Below, piece by piece: positions 38,901-47,447 of a stretch of 64,000 nucleotides of DNA (positions are counted from its first letter, which is position 1; each line of letters begins with the position of its first letter). The notes under the pieces were generated by a model. The model searched no databases. It was not told where the DNA came from and saw nothing but the letters and a program-made list of their open reading frames with translations. The DNA is from Maylandia zebra. Its lineage: Eukaryota > Chordata > Actinopteri > Cichliformes > Cichlidae. The position numbers and the translations under genes are program-made. The stretch is taken from NCBI RefSeq assembly GCF_041146795.1, contig NC_135168.1:39440370-39504369 (forward strand), read 5' to 3'.

Positions 38901-40796
38901 TAATTCAGCAGGAGGTGGAGAAGATGGAGAGAGACTTGGCACAGGAAAACCTACCGGTGAGATAATGAGATACACTAACACTATTCTGTTTGTGATCCAT
39001 CTTAACTGAGGTTGCTGAGTCAGTTTGAATTAATGCAAGGCTGGATTTATGGCAGGCAGTGGAATTCACTGTATAATTATGTTATTTTCTTGAATAATTT
39101 TATGGTTTGTGCATTCCTGTATTAGAAAGAAGGTCCTCAGAGGGACTTGCTGGTACTGACCAGAGAGAGACAGGTCCTAGTACTGCAGATAGAGGCCTTG
39201 CGTGCCGAGGCCCAGCAAGCTGAAAAAGACCTACAGGATCAATATGACAGACACCGAGCAGAGCTGCACTGTCTCAGGGAGGAGAGCCTGCAGGTGGGAG
39301 AAATAACCATGATTCAAATAACAGGACTTATTCACATTTAATCAGTTTGTTACTTTCAGCAAACTCATGTCTGCCTGAACTGCCTCTGAAATTAAAAACA
39401 CCAAAGTTACATTTCTATCTTCATAAGGACGATCAGAATTTGTGACTCAGTCTTGGAAATCAATACCATGTGTAAATTTTTAGCTGTCATCAATTCGTCT
39501 GGATTTCCAGATTATTTAAGAGAGGTCGTAGCTATGCATGTAAATATTGTTCTTCTCGATAACTACAATTGCGTAAAACACAAGCTGACATTTAACTCTT
39601 TGATTTAAAAATGTGCAACAAGTTTTATAGTAGCTGAGCTATCAAATACAAGATTTCCCTTTAGCTCAAAAGACAGTATCTATATCCTAGCGCCTGTTAG
39701 CTAACTTTTGATGAAAGGTGGGGGATACACTCAGGACAGGCAGCCAGGTCATCACAGGGCATGACAACACATAGTGATGACAAGTTATTGTAAACATGCG
39801 TATGAACTTGCCTGTAAATGTTTTATGGAAAGTTAATCAAATTAACAGCAATTAAATTTACTGTATAACTTTATTAAAAATATGTATCTTTGTATGGTTG
39901 ATTACTATATTCCTGTATCCGTTAGGATTTATGTACAGTAAACATCACATATTTATATTTGGAAGCACTGCCATAGACCGTAATACTCTGATGATGGATA
40001 ATGCAGCGCTGACACATCCCCCCCGAGTGATGATATTTGCTGATTCAGCTGTATGAGGAGGGAGGAGTCACGTATATAAAGTTCATATTTTGCATCTTTT
40101 CCTGCTCTTAGTACTTCAGACTTACATTAAAATTATTAAGCATTTCGCCTAGTGTTGCTGTGTGTTGCTATAAACATGGCAATTAAGAATGCAAGCGAGA
40201 CAGACCATCGTGACATTTAAAAGAGTAGGTTATTCCTACAGAGAAATCCACAGAAAGAAAGCCACACATACTCAGAAGATGAGTTTTTGAAGTTAACAGC
40301 TTGTAAGGCAGCTTACAAGACCACAGTTTGATATTGATCATAGTAAGCAAATACCAGTTTTGACTTTAAAGAGAAGACTATGCTCTATATAAAATGACTT
40401 TGTTAGCTGCTTCATAAAAATACTTGTATAAAGCTTTACTAAATGATATCCTTTCTACATTGCCCCCCTGCTGTTATCTCCCTAGGTGTTCAGAGTGTTT
40501 CGTCAGGTAGGCGAAGAGCAGAGAAAGATTTCAGAGGGCAGATACAGAAGTGTGCTGCTGGAAGCGGTGCAGGATGCCATCTACTTGTCTGCACAGAACC
40601 AGCAGCTGCAGGCAGAGAATAAGCAACTCCGTAAATGTCAGTTTGAAATTATGTAACCTTTGCTAGATGTGTGGTTGTATAACTAAATGCTTAAAAAAAT
40701 GTTTTTTTTATTTAAACAGCAGCAGCAGAACTGAAGGATATGCTAGCTGCACAAGGTGATCCCATGGCTGATCCCCCGTCAACACTGAATGTGTGA
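32955..40796 (+). CDS. Kinesin-like protein with a degenerate motor domain and C-terminal coiled coil
   Basis: I do not know the family name. Eighteen in-phase exons: 32955-32981, 33111-33156, 33241-33308, 33390-33440, 33555-33683, 33767-33841, 33928-34010, 34114-34224, 34451-34579, 37136-37275, 37360-37571, 37652-37717, 37823-37949, 38031-38155, 38837-38956, 39126-39293, 40486-40636, 40720-40796; 634 aa. Residues about 11-300 follow the kinesin fold order: VRVGVVL start; AFSFDQVV (usual FDxVF); GCNAALLICGASTETTRA at 81-98 where a kinesin has GYNGTIFAYGQTGSGKT; SSRCSSLFMVTVEW for SSRSHxIF; LFSLAGGAS at 226-234 for LVDLAGSER; then LLNDALKGNSRTVLIYCINP for LQDSLGGNSRTxMIxxxSP. The P-loop Lys, the switch I SSRSH and the switch II Asp are all changed, so ATP-driven motility is unlikely. 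Residues about 358-620 are Glu/Arg/Gln/Leu-rich coiled coil. Every exon is open and splice sites are intact, so it looks like a living gene, perhaps a microtubule-binding or dimerising scaffold (inference). AATAAA signals at 40842 and 40853. Confidence 0.82.
34960..35640 (-). mobile_element. RTE-type LINE reverse transcriptase remnant, antisense
   Basis: In the large intron of the kinesin-like gene. The plus strand contains, in diverged form, CATCTTGTAAACCTTCCCTT, CTTCACCTCTTTGGATGGTT, CACATGTATTCTGTCTTGCT, ATAGTCCAAGGACACTCCTG and CCTGTCCATCATCATTGCAA. These are the reverse complement of the reverse-transcriptase region of abundant fish RTE-like LINEs. It is truncated at both ends and frame-broken. 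Confidence 0.65.
36262..36556 (+). mobile_element. Non-LTR retrotransposon 3' end, copy A
   Basis: Starts near AGAGGTAAGGTGCAGAGTTC and reads GGGCTCAGAGTAGAGCCGCT, CATCAAAGAGAGCTGGCTGA, CCTCCTGGATGCCTCCC, CAGGGGAAGGCCCCGGGGCAG-like text and a GATGGGTGGATGG tail. This is the C-terminus of a fish LINE reverse transcriptase (motifs RVEPLLLHI and PRGRP are readable) plus its short tail. It is 5'-truncated and inactive. Confidence 0.75.
36796..37075 (+). mobile_element. Non-LTR retrotransposon 3' end, copy B
   Basis: Same family and orientation as 36262-36556, about 530 bp downstream: GAAGAGCTCCGAGTAGAGCT, CATATCAAAAAGAGCCAGCT, TTTCAGGCATGTCCTACCAG, GAGAGGGAGGTCTGGGC. It keeps the middle part (CTCAGCTGGCTTGGGAATG) that copy A has partly lost. 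It ends in an A-run and TA repeats. Both sit in the same intron. Confidence 0.75.
38206..38640 (-). mobile_element. Tc1-like remnant, antisense
   Basis: Begins with AAAATACTCAGACCCCTTCA, close to the common Tc1 terminus TATTCAGACCCCTTCACT. It then contains GACCAGCTTCCATCTAGCCT followed by CTCTATAGGCATGATG, which corresponds to the transposase region usually reading CTTCCGTCTGGCCACTCTAC. Strongly decayed; the far end is unclear. Confidence 0.5.
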
Positions 40797-41255
40797 CTTG
40801 AATGTCTTTACGCAGCAGTGTGCGGACTGTAAATCATGAGAAATAAATGTCAAATAAAAAAACTATTTTTTGACAGTTTATTGGTTATTAAAACACTGCA
40901 TAACACTTTATCTCTGATGTTGTTCTTGGCAGAGAAGGTGATAAAAAATGAAAAAAAAAAAAAAATAGCAGCAGTCATCGGAAATAATTCACTCCATATA
41001 ACATTTGTTTACTGTCTGATCTGAATTTACTGCAGTGTAACACAATCGGAAAGTCAAATTAGGCAACATGACTTAACAGGTATGAGCAATATGGTCACAA
41101 ACACGTGTTGAATCCAAATAAAAAAAAGAAGAGTTTCAAGTTTCAGATGGAAGATAAGGCATTAAAAAACCCTAAAAAACAAAAGTTTAGGTAGCCTCCA
41201 CTGAGAGCTTTTGTGGGGTCAAACTGTGCTGGTGGTTCTTTTATTAAAGACTGCA

Positions 41256-42233
41256 CTATCTGTAGTAAAGGTAAGCTGCCAATCCAATCATAGCAACAGG
41301 TACTGGGAATAAAGCAGTCAGCTGCAAACCTAAGATGGACCAAGACAACAGAGCATTAACCAGCATGGAGCAGGAAATGACAAACAGTCTGGTGATCCCA
41401 CTGCCATGTTTGAGAACCACAGACATCAGGAGTCCATTTGCTGCTTGTCCTGCAATGATAACCCAAACCACCCACGAGTAGCCTTCCAGAAAGCCTTTGT
41501 CACTTGCCGCAGAGGAAAAAGATGACAGTCCATTGATTACCACACCAAATATATAGAGGTAGAGGTTCTGTAGGCTCAGGGGAAGCTGCTGGCTCTTCAG
41601 TATCCCCTCTGTGTAAACTGCTGCCAGCCCTGAAACACAGCAGTACACCAGCACAAGGAAAAGCCCCCAGGCTGTGATATGAAGCCTTTCAACTTCCTCA
41701 GCTTCACCCTTTTCAGGTTCCTCCAAATCCAGGTTACTGTAACTGTGGAACACGCCTGCAAACATGAGGAGCCCCAGGCCTAACCACTGAGCAGGCCGGA
41801 AGCTCTTGCCCAAACAGAGGGAGTAAAGCAGGGCAGTGGAGGCAATTTTAAGATTTGACAGTACCTGGAATGAACTTGGGTCCATGTAGGCCTGCATCAG
41901 AACAACCAGGTTGTTGTTGAGGGCGTAAAGTATAGCAGGGACTGCATAGGGTGCCACGAAGGCAAGGCGTGGAAAAGCACACAAGTTTGATGTACCACCA
42001 GTGAGAACAAGAGTCATCAGAGAGATGAGCAGTTTAGCTAACTCAATCATTACAACACACGAGGAAGGGTTAAAAGGGACTTTACCATCTACCTTAGTGA
42101 GAGTGATGAGTGGTGCATGAGAACCATAGATGAGAACCATAAGCCCCAAGAGAAACCCCCACCTAATTCTTTTCACCAACTGCCTCTTAATCCTTGCTGG
42201 GGGACTGGGCCCCACATTATCAATCACAATCAT
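41256..42233 (-). CDS. slc35a4: SLC35A4, Golgi nucleotide-sugar transporter family member
   Basis: Single-exon frame of 325 aa (human 324), with about ten hydrophobic segments of the SLC35/DMT fold. Diagnostic stretches: YGSHAPLITL near the start, VPFNPSSCVV, ALNNNLVVLMQAYMDPSSFQ (about 105-124), VLSNLKIASTALLY, SGLAAVYTEGILK, and LKHGSGITRLFVISCSMLVN near the end. ATG 42233 was chosen; the frame is open to 42245 but only through a GTG. Members of SLC35A carry CMP- or UDP-sugars into the Golgi; the substrate of A4 is less settled (CDP-ribitol transport has been proposed). It is the second cistron of a transcript whose first cistron is the microprotein at 44397-42753; the two are 519 bases apart in one exon. 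AATAAA on the minus strand at 40882-40877 could end the message. Confidence 0.94.
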   Translation of the reverse strand: MIVIDNVGPSPPARIKRQLVKRIRWGFLLGLMVLIYGSHAPLITLTKVDGKVPFNPSSCVVMIELAKLLISLMTLVLTGGTSNLCAFPRLAFVAPYAVPAILYALNNNLVVLMQAYMDPSSFQVLSNLKIASTALLYSLCLGKSFRPAQWLGLGLLMFAGVFHSYSNLDLEEPEKGEAEEVERLHITAWGLFLVLVYCCVSGLAAVYTEGILKSQQLPLSLQNLYLYIFGVVINGLSSFSSAASDKGFLEGYSWVVWVIIAGQAANGLLMSVVLKHGSGITRLFVISCSMLVNALLSWSILGLQLTALFPVPVAMIGLAAYLYYR

Positions 42234-42752
42234 AATCGATGACACACAATAAATACTTATTTTCCAACAATCTGAACCTCAAGCTTTGCTAAAGTGCATC
42301 AACCCCCCCCACTTAAGGTTACTTTGAAATGACAAGCAGCAAATTACAGCCATTTAAATGGTAATTGCACAATAGATAGATATTTCTCTATGTAGCATGT
42401 TTTAGCTGAACAATAAAGATGTAGGAAATATTTTCAATTGTTTTTATATGACTACTTCAAAATCTGACAGGTGTAAACAGCTGGACCAAAACTAAGACAG
42501 GTCATGAAATATAAAGGCTCAAGGTCAGGGTTAACATTGGACAGATGCAAGTGGAACAGTAGCATGTAACTTCCCTCACAACAAAAATGCAAGAAAAAAA
42601 AGAAGAAGCAAGAATTCAGTCCCCAGTAAAATTTGAGTTAAATGTTTACATCCATAATTCAGTCTACGCAAAAGTCCTGATCTATCACGAGCCGGGAACT
42701 CCAAGAGTAGTACTTCTGTAAAGTCACTGGAAAGACAAACAGTCATCCCAGA

Positions 42753-44397
42753 TTACTTTGGTCCTTTCTTCAAGTTGTTCATGTACTCCTTAAAGGTCCT
42801 TTCAATGTTGGGCACTTGATAATTCTGCGCTGCATACATGCCAGTGACTGTTCCCAGCAGTACTCCCAGGAAGGCAGATGAACGTAGTCTGGCCACCACA
42901 TAACCGGCCAAAAAGCCTTTCAAAAATGGCGATCCCAACACTGAACCACCCTACAAGGCAAAACAATATACACAAATGAAGATATTTCATTAAGGGTAAA
43001 TATATATTCTGCATAGACCACAATCACAATTTAGCTTCCGTTAGTCTGAATGAGTGACCAGTATTCACTTTTATTCATCAGTCGTAATACAACTGCTAAC
43101 GGAAATGCTTTACATTTACAATGATATACACTCTCCGGTCACTTTATTAGGTATACCCACTCAACTGCTCATGAACACAAATATCCAGTCAGCCAGTCAC
43201 ATGGCAGCAACTCAGTGCATTTAGCCATATAGACGTCGTGAAGACAAGACGCTGAAGTTCAAACAAAGCATCAGGGTAAGGAAGAAAGGTGATTTTAAGT
43301 GACTTTGAATGTGGCATGATTGTTGGTGCTAGGTGAGCTTGTCTTGGAGATTAAGTATCGGAATTTCAGAAGCGGGACCACGCCTCTATACACGCTCCTT
43401 TCGGTTCTCACCTATTTAGGTTTCCCCAGTCCGACAAGCTGTTTGTTCTCAAAATTATTGTCAGTTTTGTTTTTGGTATTTTGAACTATACTTATCTGTT
43501 GTGTCTCTGATGAAAATGTGGGGAATGGATGACTTATTACAGACAAAATCTACCTACAGGTAGACAAAGTATCTCAAACCTGATGTCACAAAGCTCAAAT
43601 CATGTCAAACTGGTTTCTTGAAAGCCACAATGAGTTCATGCCACTTAAATGTCAGCTGATCTCAATGGAATAGAGCACCTTTGGGACGTGGTGTGACATT
43701 TGATCAACAAATCTGATGCTTACATGTCAAGATGGGGGGGAAAAAAAGCTGTCAGTAATGTTTCCAGTAGCTTGTTTAATCTGTGCCATAAAGAATGGAG
43801 ACAGAAAAGATCCAACTCGGTAATAGCATCATATACCTTATAAAGTGGCCACCGACTGTATATTCCTACAGCAAGATTAGACAAGGAGAACGTGCTTCAA
43901 GGTACTGACCACTTATCTGGGACACTTGTAATAACTTACCTGGGGAATTCCTGCAGATACTTCGTGCTCTACTCGCCTCTGGATCTCATCCAGCTGATTT
44001 TTGAGCTGTGTTAGATCTCTTAACTGTTTCAGAGGATCCTGTAATAAAAGCAGTTAATCAAATTCCCATTAGAAATGATATGATAGTTCGAAATTAATCT
44101 ACCCGAGGACAGGTGTCAGCCTAAACTTGTCTCCAGCGGTTTTACGAAGAGCACATTTGTTTTTTTCCAACAAACTCCACACTTCTGTCGAAGTTATCAC
44201 AGCTACAAGCGGTAATACTAAAGCCGAACAATTTCATGTAAAAGTGATCCCTACCCTGTTAAAATAAACGCCAAAATAAACGCTGTTAACAGAAAAATAT
44301 ATTTTATTGTTCTAGCAGTCGCTAACATACGATGAAGCGCACAACATAAACATTTTAAGCCTGACCACACTCTCTCACTAACCTTGTCATCCGCCAT
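42753..44397 (-). CDS. slc35a4: SLC35A4 upstream-ORF mitochondrial microprotein (SLC35A4-MP)
   Basis: A 103-aa protein, exactly the human length, from exons 44397-44383 (MADDK), 44038-43940 and 42950-42753, with clean GT-AG junctions in phase 0. Exon 2 encodes a charged amphipathic or coiled segment, LKNQLDEIQRRVEHEV. Exon 3 encodes SPFLKGFLAGYVVA followed by a hydrophobic helix through GMYAAQNYQVPN and ends KKGPK. The human counterpart is an inner mitochondrial membrane microprotein translated from the uORF of SLC35A4 mRNA; I recognise the family from memory. Exon 3 runs straight on into the SLC35A4 frame, so both proteins come from one mRNA. Pieces of this gene are too short to stand out as long open frames. 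The start ATG lies in AAAATGGCGGAT, also a YY1-type motif. Confidence 0.93.
43129..43858 (+). mobile_element. Internally deleted Tc1-like element
   Basis: Located in slc35a4 intron 2, in antisense orientation to the gene. The left end reads CACTCTCCGGTCACTTTATT and the right end TTATAAAGTGGCCACCGACTG, inverted copies next to TA on both sides. It keeps the N-terminal transposase part (AAGTGACTTTGAATGTGGCATG) and a late part (GGAATAGAGCACCTTTGGGA), with the centre lost. Same family as 1977-2900 and 57150-58133. Confidence 0.8.
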
Positions 44398-45101
44398 TTT
44401 TGCTCGGTGCGTTAATCGGCATTCGGCTCATAAGTCTGTGCTGCAGCTGTTTGTCCGCTCGATTGGTATAGCCTGGAAATCAATGCTTTGCAATACGTTA
44501 GTTATACAAATGGAAATTTGGTGCTGTTGGCAGGCGTATGAGAAAGTACGGTTAGAAAAAGTTTGGAGTTTTCCTTCCATATCGCTGTCGTGCAAAGTTA
44601 TGAAAATCATTGTCAGGATGCACGTCATTTAAACTTTTCAAATGCATTTCTTTGGCTTTGGGATTTATGGGGAATATTTAATTTTTAAATGCGTCCGATT
44701 TATGTATCCCACTCAAAGCCACTCTCTACCCTGTTATTCTACTGTAGCCCCTCTAGAGGCATTTAACCGGAAAACAATTGCGCTTGCTTGTGTCCACAAG
44801 CACTACTCCGTAGGACGCACACTGCACTTTCACGTGGCAAAAACGTCTTACGTGATTGGTTTAATGTATACATTCTGGCATGTGATTGGTTAATGACAAT
44901 GGCAACAAACCGCCATCTTTTTTCATGAGACGACTAGCAACGAGGCTACTTTACACCTTTACTAGCGTCGTGAAATTCTTTATCTAATGTAAAGAACGGG
45001 CAACACGTAGCATTACTTAGCATAATAACACAATGCATGGACATTTTCGGCGACTTCTAAACGTTGTTCAGAGTAGTTTGTAGTACCTTGGGCCGTCGTA
45101 G
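44398..45101. promoter_or_regulatory. Divergent promoter region between slc35a4 and hmgxb3
   Basis: The two genes diverge from here. Two close ATTGG (CCAAT-box) sites lie at about 44856 and 44886 (GTGATTGGTTTAATG, GTGATTGGTTAATG), and a YY1-type CCGCCATCTT at 44910-44919 sits just before a plausible non-coding exon 1 of hmgxb3. That exon would end at CGTCGTAG|GTAAGAC, position 45101. On the other side, the slc35a4 start codon itself lies in a YY1-type ATGGCGG word. There is no clear TATA box, as usual for such promoters. Confidence 0.5.
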
Positions 45102-45902
45102 GTAAGACTTCAATAAGAAGGCATTTCATTGGATAACTGACTGACCGTGCGGGCAGTATTAACACACGCCATTAAACCTACCTTTAAAACGAGGAAGGAG
45201 CGGTGGTTTTTACATGTTTGTTTGGTTTAGTATCTCTCTCCCTGAGCAATGTGGATAAAAGTGCATGGCATTTTTGCAGCGATATATTCAAATAATAACC
45301 TTTAGTCACACTCCAGTACTTTTATTAGTATTATTTTTCATTAGTTATAGCCTTTATGAGCACCTCTGCTTGCCTCTCATCACCCGAGGAAAGGAGGTGA
45401 AATAAACTTTATGTCAACAGCACTGCAGTTACTATGTAAAATCACCCTTGTCATACTGTTCAAACATTGTGCCCGCTAATGATTTGTGCCTTAGTTGCAT
45501 GTTATTGTGTTATTAGGCATAAAATAGCTAAGATGTGCAAACATGGAATTTCATAAAAACAAATTTGCAAGTTGTTTCCAATTTGAGCTTTAGAATTTAC
45601 TGCATGCGAACGAGATATTGTATTCACTCGTCTAATGTGTGTTTTTGTCAGTTCTTATCGTTTGTGTTTTTATTTACAACTATTTTACTGCTCTCTTGGC
45701 AAGTTAACTGCCGAATAAGAGATCTTTATTCTCCCTGAGACTTTTACTTGGTTAAATAAAGCCTAAATGCTTCTATTTTTGGTGCTTCCCTTTTTGAAGT
45801 GAAGTGGAGATGGGTACGCTTTGACACAACACCCCTGCAATAAATTCCATCTTCTTGACAGTTCAAACATGGATCCCCTGCTGTGTGTCATTTTTGTCCT
45901 AG
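45102..45902 (+). other. hmgxb3: Probable first intron of hmgxb3
   Basis: The stretch runs from the candidate donor at 45102 to an acceptor TTTGTCCTAG ending at 45902, just ahead of the coding exon. AT-rich, without recognisable repeats or open frames of interest. Confidence 0.45.
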
Positions 45903-45914
45903 ATCTTTGGAAAC

Positions 45915-47412
45915 ATGGACAAAGTGGAGCTTTTTGAGGTTGTTAAAGTGACAGAAGAGGTGGAGAGTGCCTACAGCCAAATGGAGGTGACATCCTTTAA
46001 AAAGAGGAAGAGCAAACCTCAAGATGACAGTGTGGAGAAACCTAAGAAGCCTAGGTAACATGAATAAAATGGTTTTCAACCCTTCTCTCATCACTGGCTG
46101 AGCTTCAAAGGCATTAAAAATGTCTTAAAAATGTCATGTTCTAATTGTAGACTTGGAATGTGTTATCTGCCTTAGGTCTGCCTATCTGCTATACTACTTT
46201 GATGTTCACCAGATTATGCAACTCGGAGTCTCTAATATGCCACAGTCTGAGATCAACAAGCGTATCAGTGAGAGCTGGAAACGACTCAGCGTAGCTGAGA
46301 AAAGCTACTACCTGGAAAAAGCCAAGTTGGAGAAGGAGGGCATAGATACAGTAAGCTGCAGTCTCAACTTTTTTTTTTTTAAATGTAAACAAACCAGCGT
46401 ATCGGATTAGCTGAGAAGACCATATTATTTAAATCCATTAATCTGTAGATTAAACCTTCTTAAACACTTATGCTAGAATTCAAAACTGGCGCACTTTCAC
46501 CTGGCAATATGAGTCTGTTACAAATAAATTAGAAAAATACTTAGTTCAATATATGGGAAAAAAGATTTAATTTACATTTAAGACCTTCCTCAATAGTATT
46601 TGACTATCTTTCAAAATATGTATATATTCCTACATAGTGAACAATAGTGTCAGAACGTTGAAAAATGTCTGCAGCCTTCATAAACGCAGGTACATAACCT
46701 TACTTTTGCTATATGTGAACATGCAGTCATCCTTTGAAGTATACAAGTCATTTCCAAGGGACGACTTACTATGATCGTAGAATATGATTTTATAAATATA
46801 ATAGGAGGGCCCCATCACTGCAGCCAATCACATCATGAAAAACAATCACTTTTTATAACTTCTAAACAGTGAGTGATGTTAACATTTTCAGTGAAGATCT
46901 GAGAATAAATCTAGCATGTCCACAGATATGCTAGATCTCTTTCTCTTACAAGGATAACAGCTTGTGAATGTGAGTGTGAATGGTTGTCTGTCCTTGTGTG
47001 TTAGCCCTGCGACAGACTGGCGACCTGTCCAGGGTGTACCCTGCCTCTCGCCCTATGACAGCTGGGATAGGCTCCAGCGCCCCCTGCGACCCTGAAAAGG
47101 ATAAGCGGAAGCCGATGGATGGATGGATATCTTCTTTGAAATATCAGCTATGAATCAACAAAAGAAACCATGTAACCGTGTTTAGCTGGACGTGAAGAGT
47201 CAGAATTTGTTACTATGGTAACTGATTCAGATTTTAAATTACTCCTGTTTTCTGAACAAAACATCCAGATTTTCCCTCATCTGAGTTAAAAAGTTCAGTA
47301 AAAACTTAACAGTAAAAAGTATTTTTATTATAATAAATAAATGATGTTATTCCTATTTATTCTATTTATCCCCTTTGTATATTTTATTTATATTTGTCTC
47401 TGTATTTATATA

Positions 47413-47447
<35 letters not shown>

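Noticed and set aside
42234-42245. Four-codon N-terminal extension of SLC35A4 from a GTG
   Set aside because: The only in-frame ATG near the family start is 42233; GTG starts are not expected for a vertebrate gene.
42753-42941. Microprotein read as a 62-codon single-exon frame starting at 42941
   Set aside because: That start is a GTG inside the coding sequence; two upstream exons join in phase and give the full 103-residue protein.
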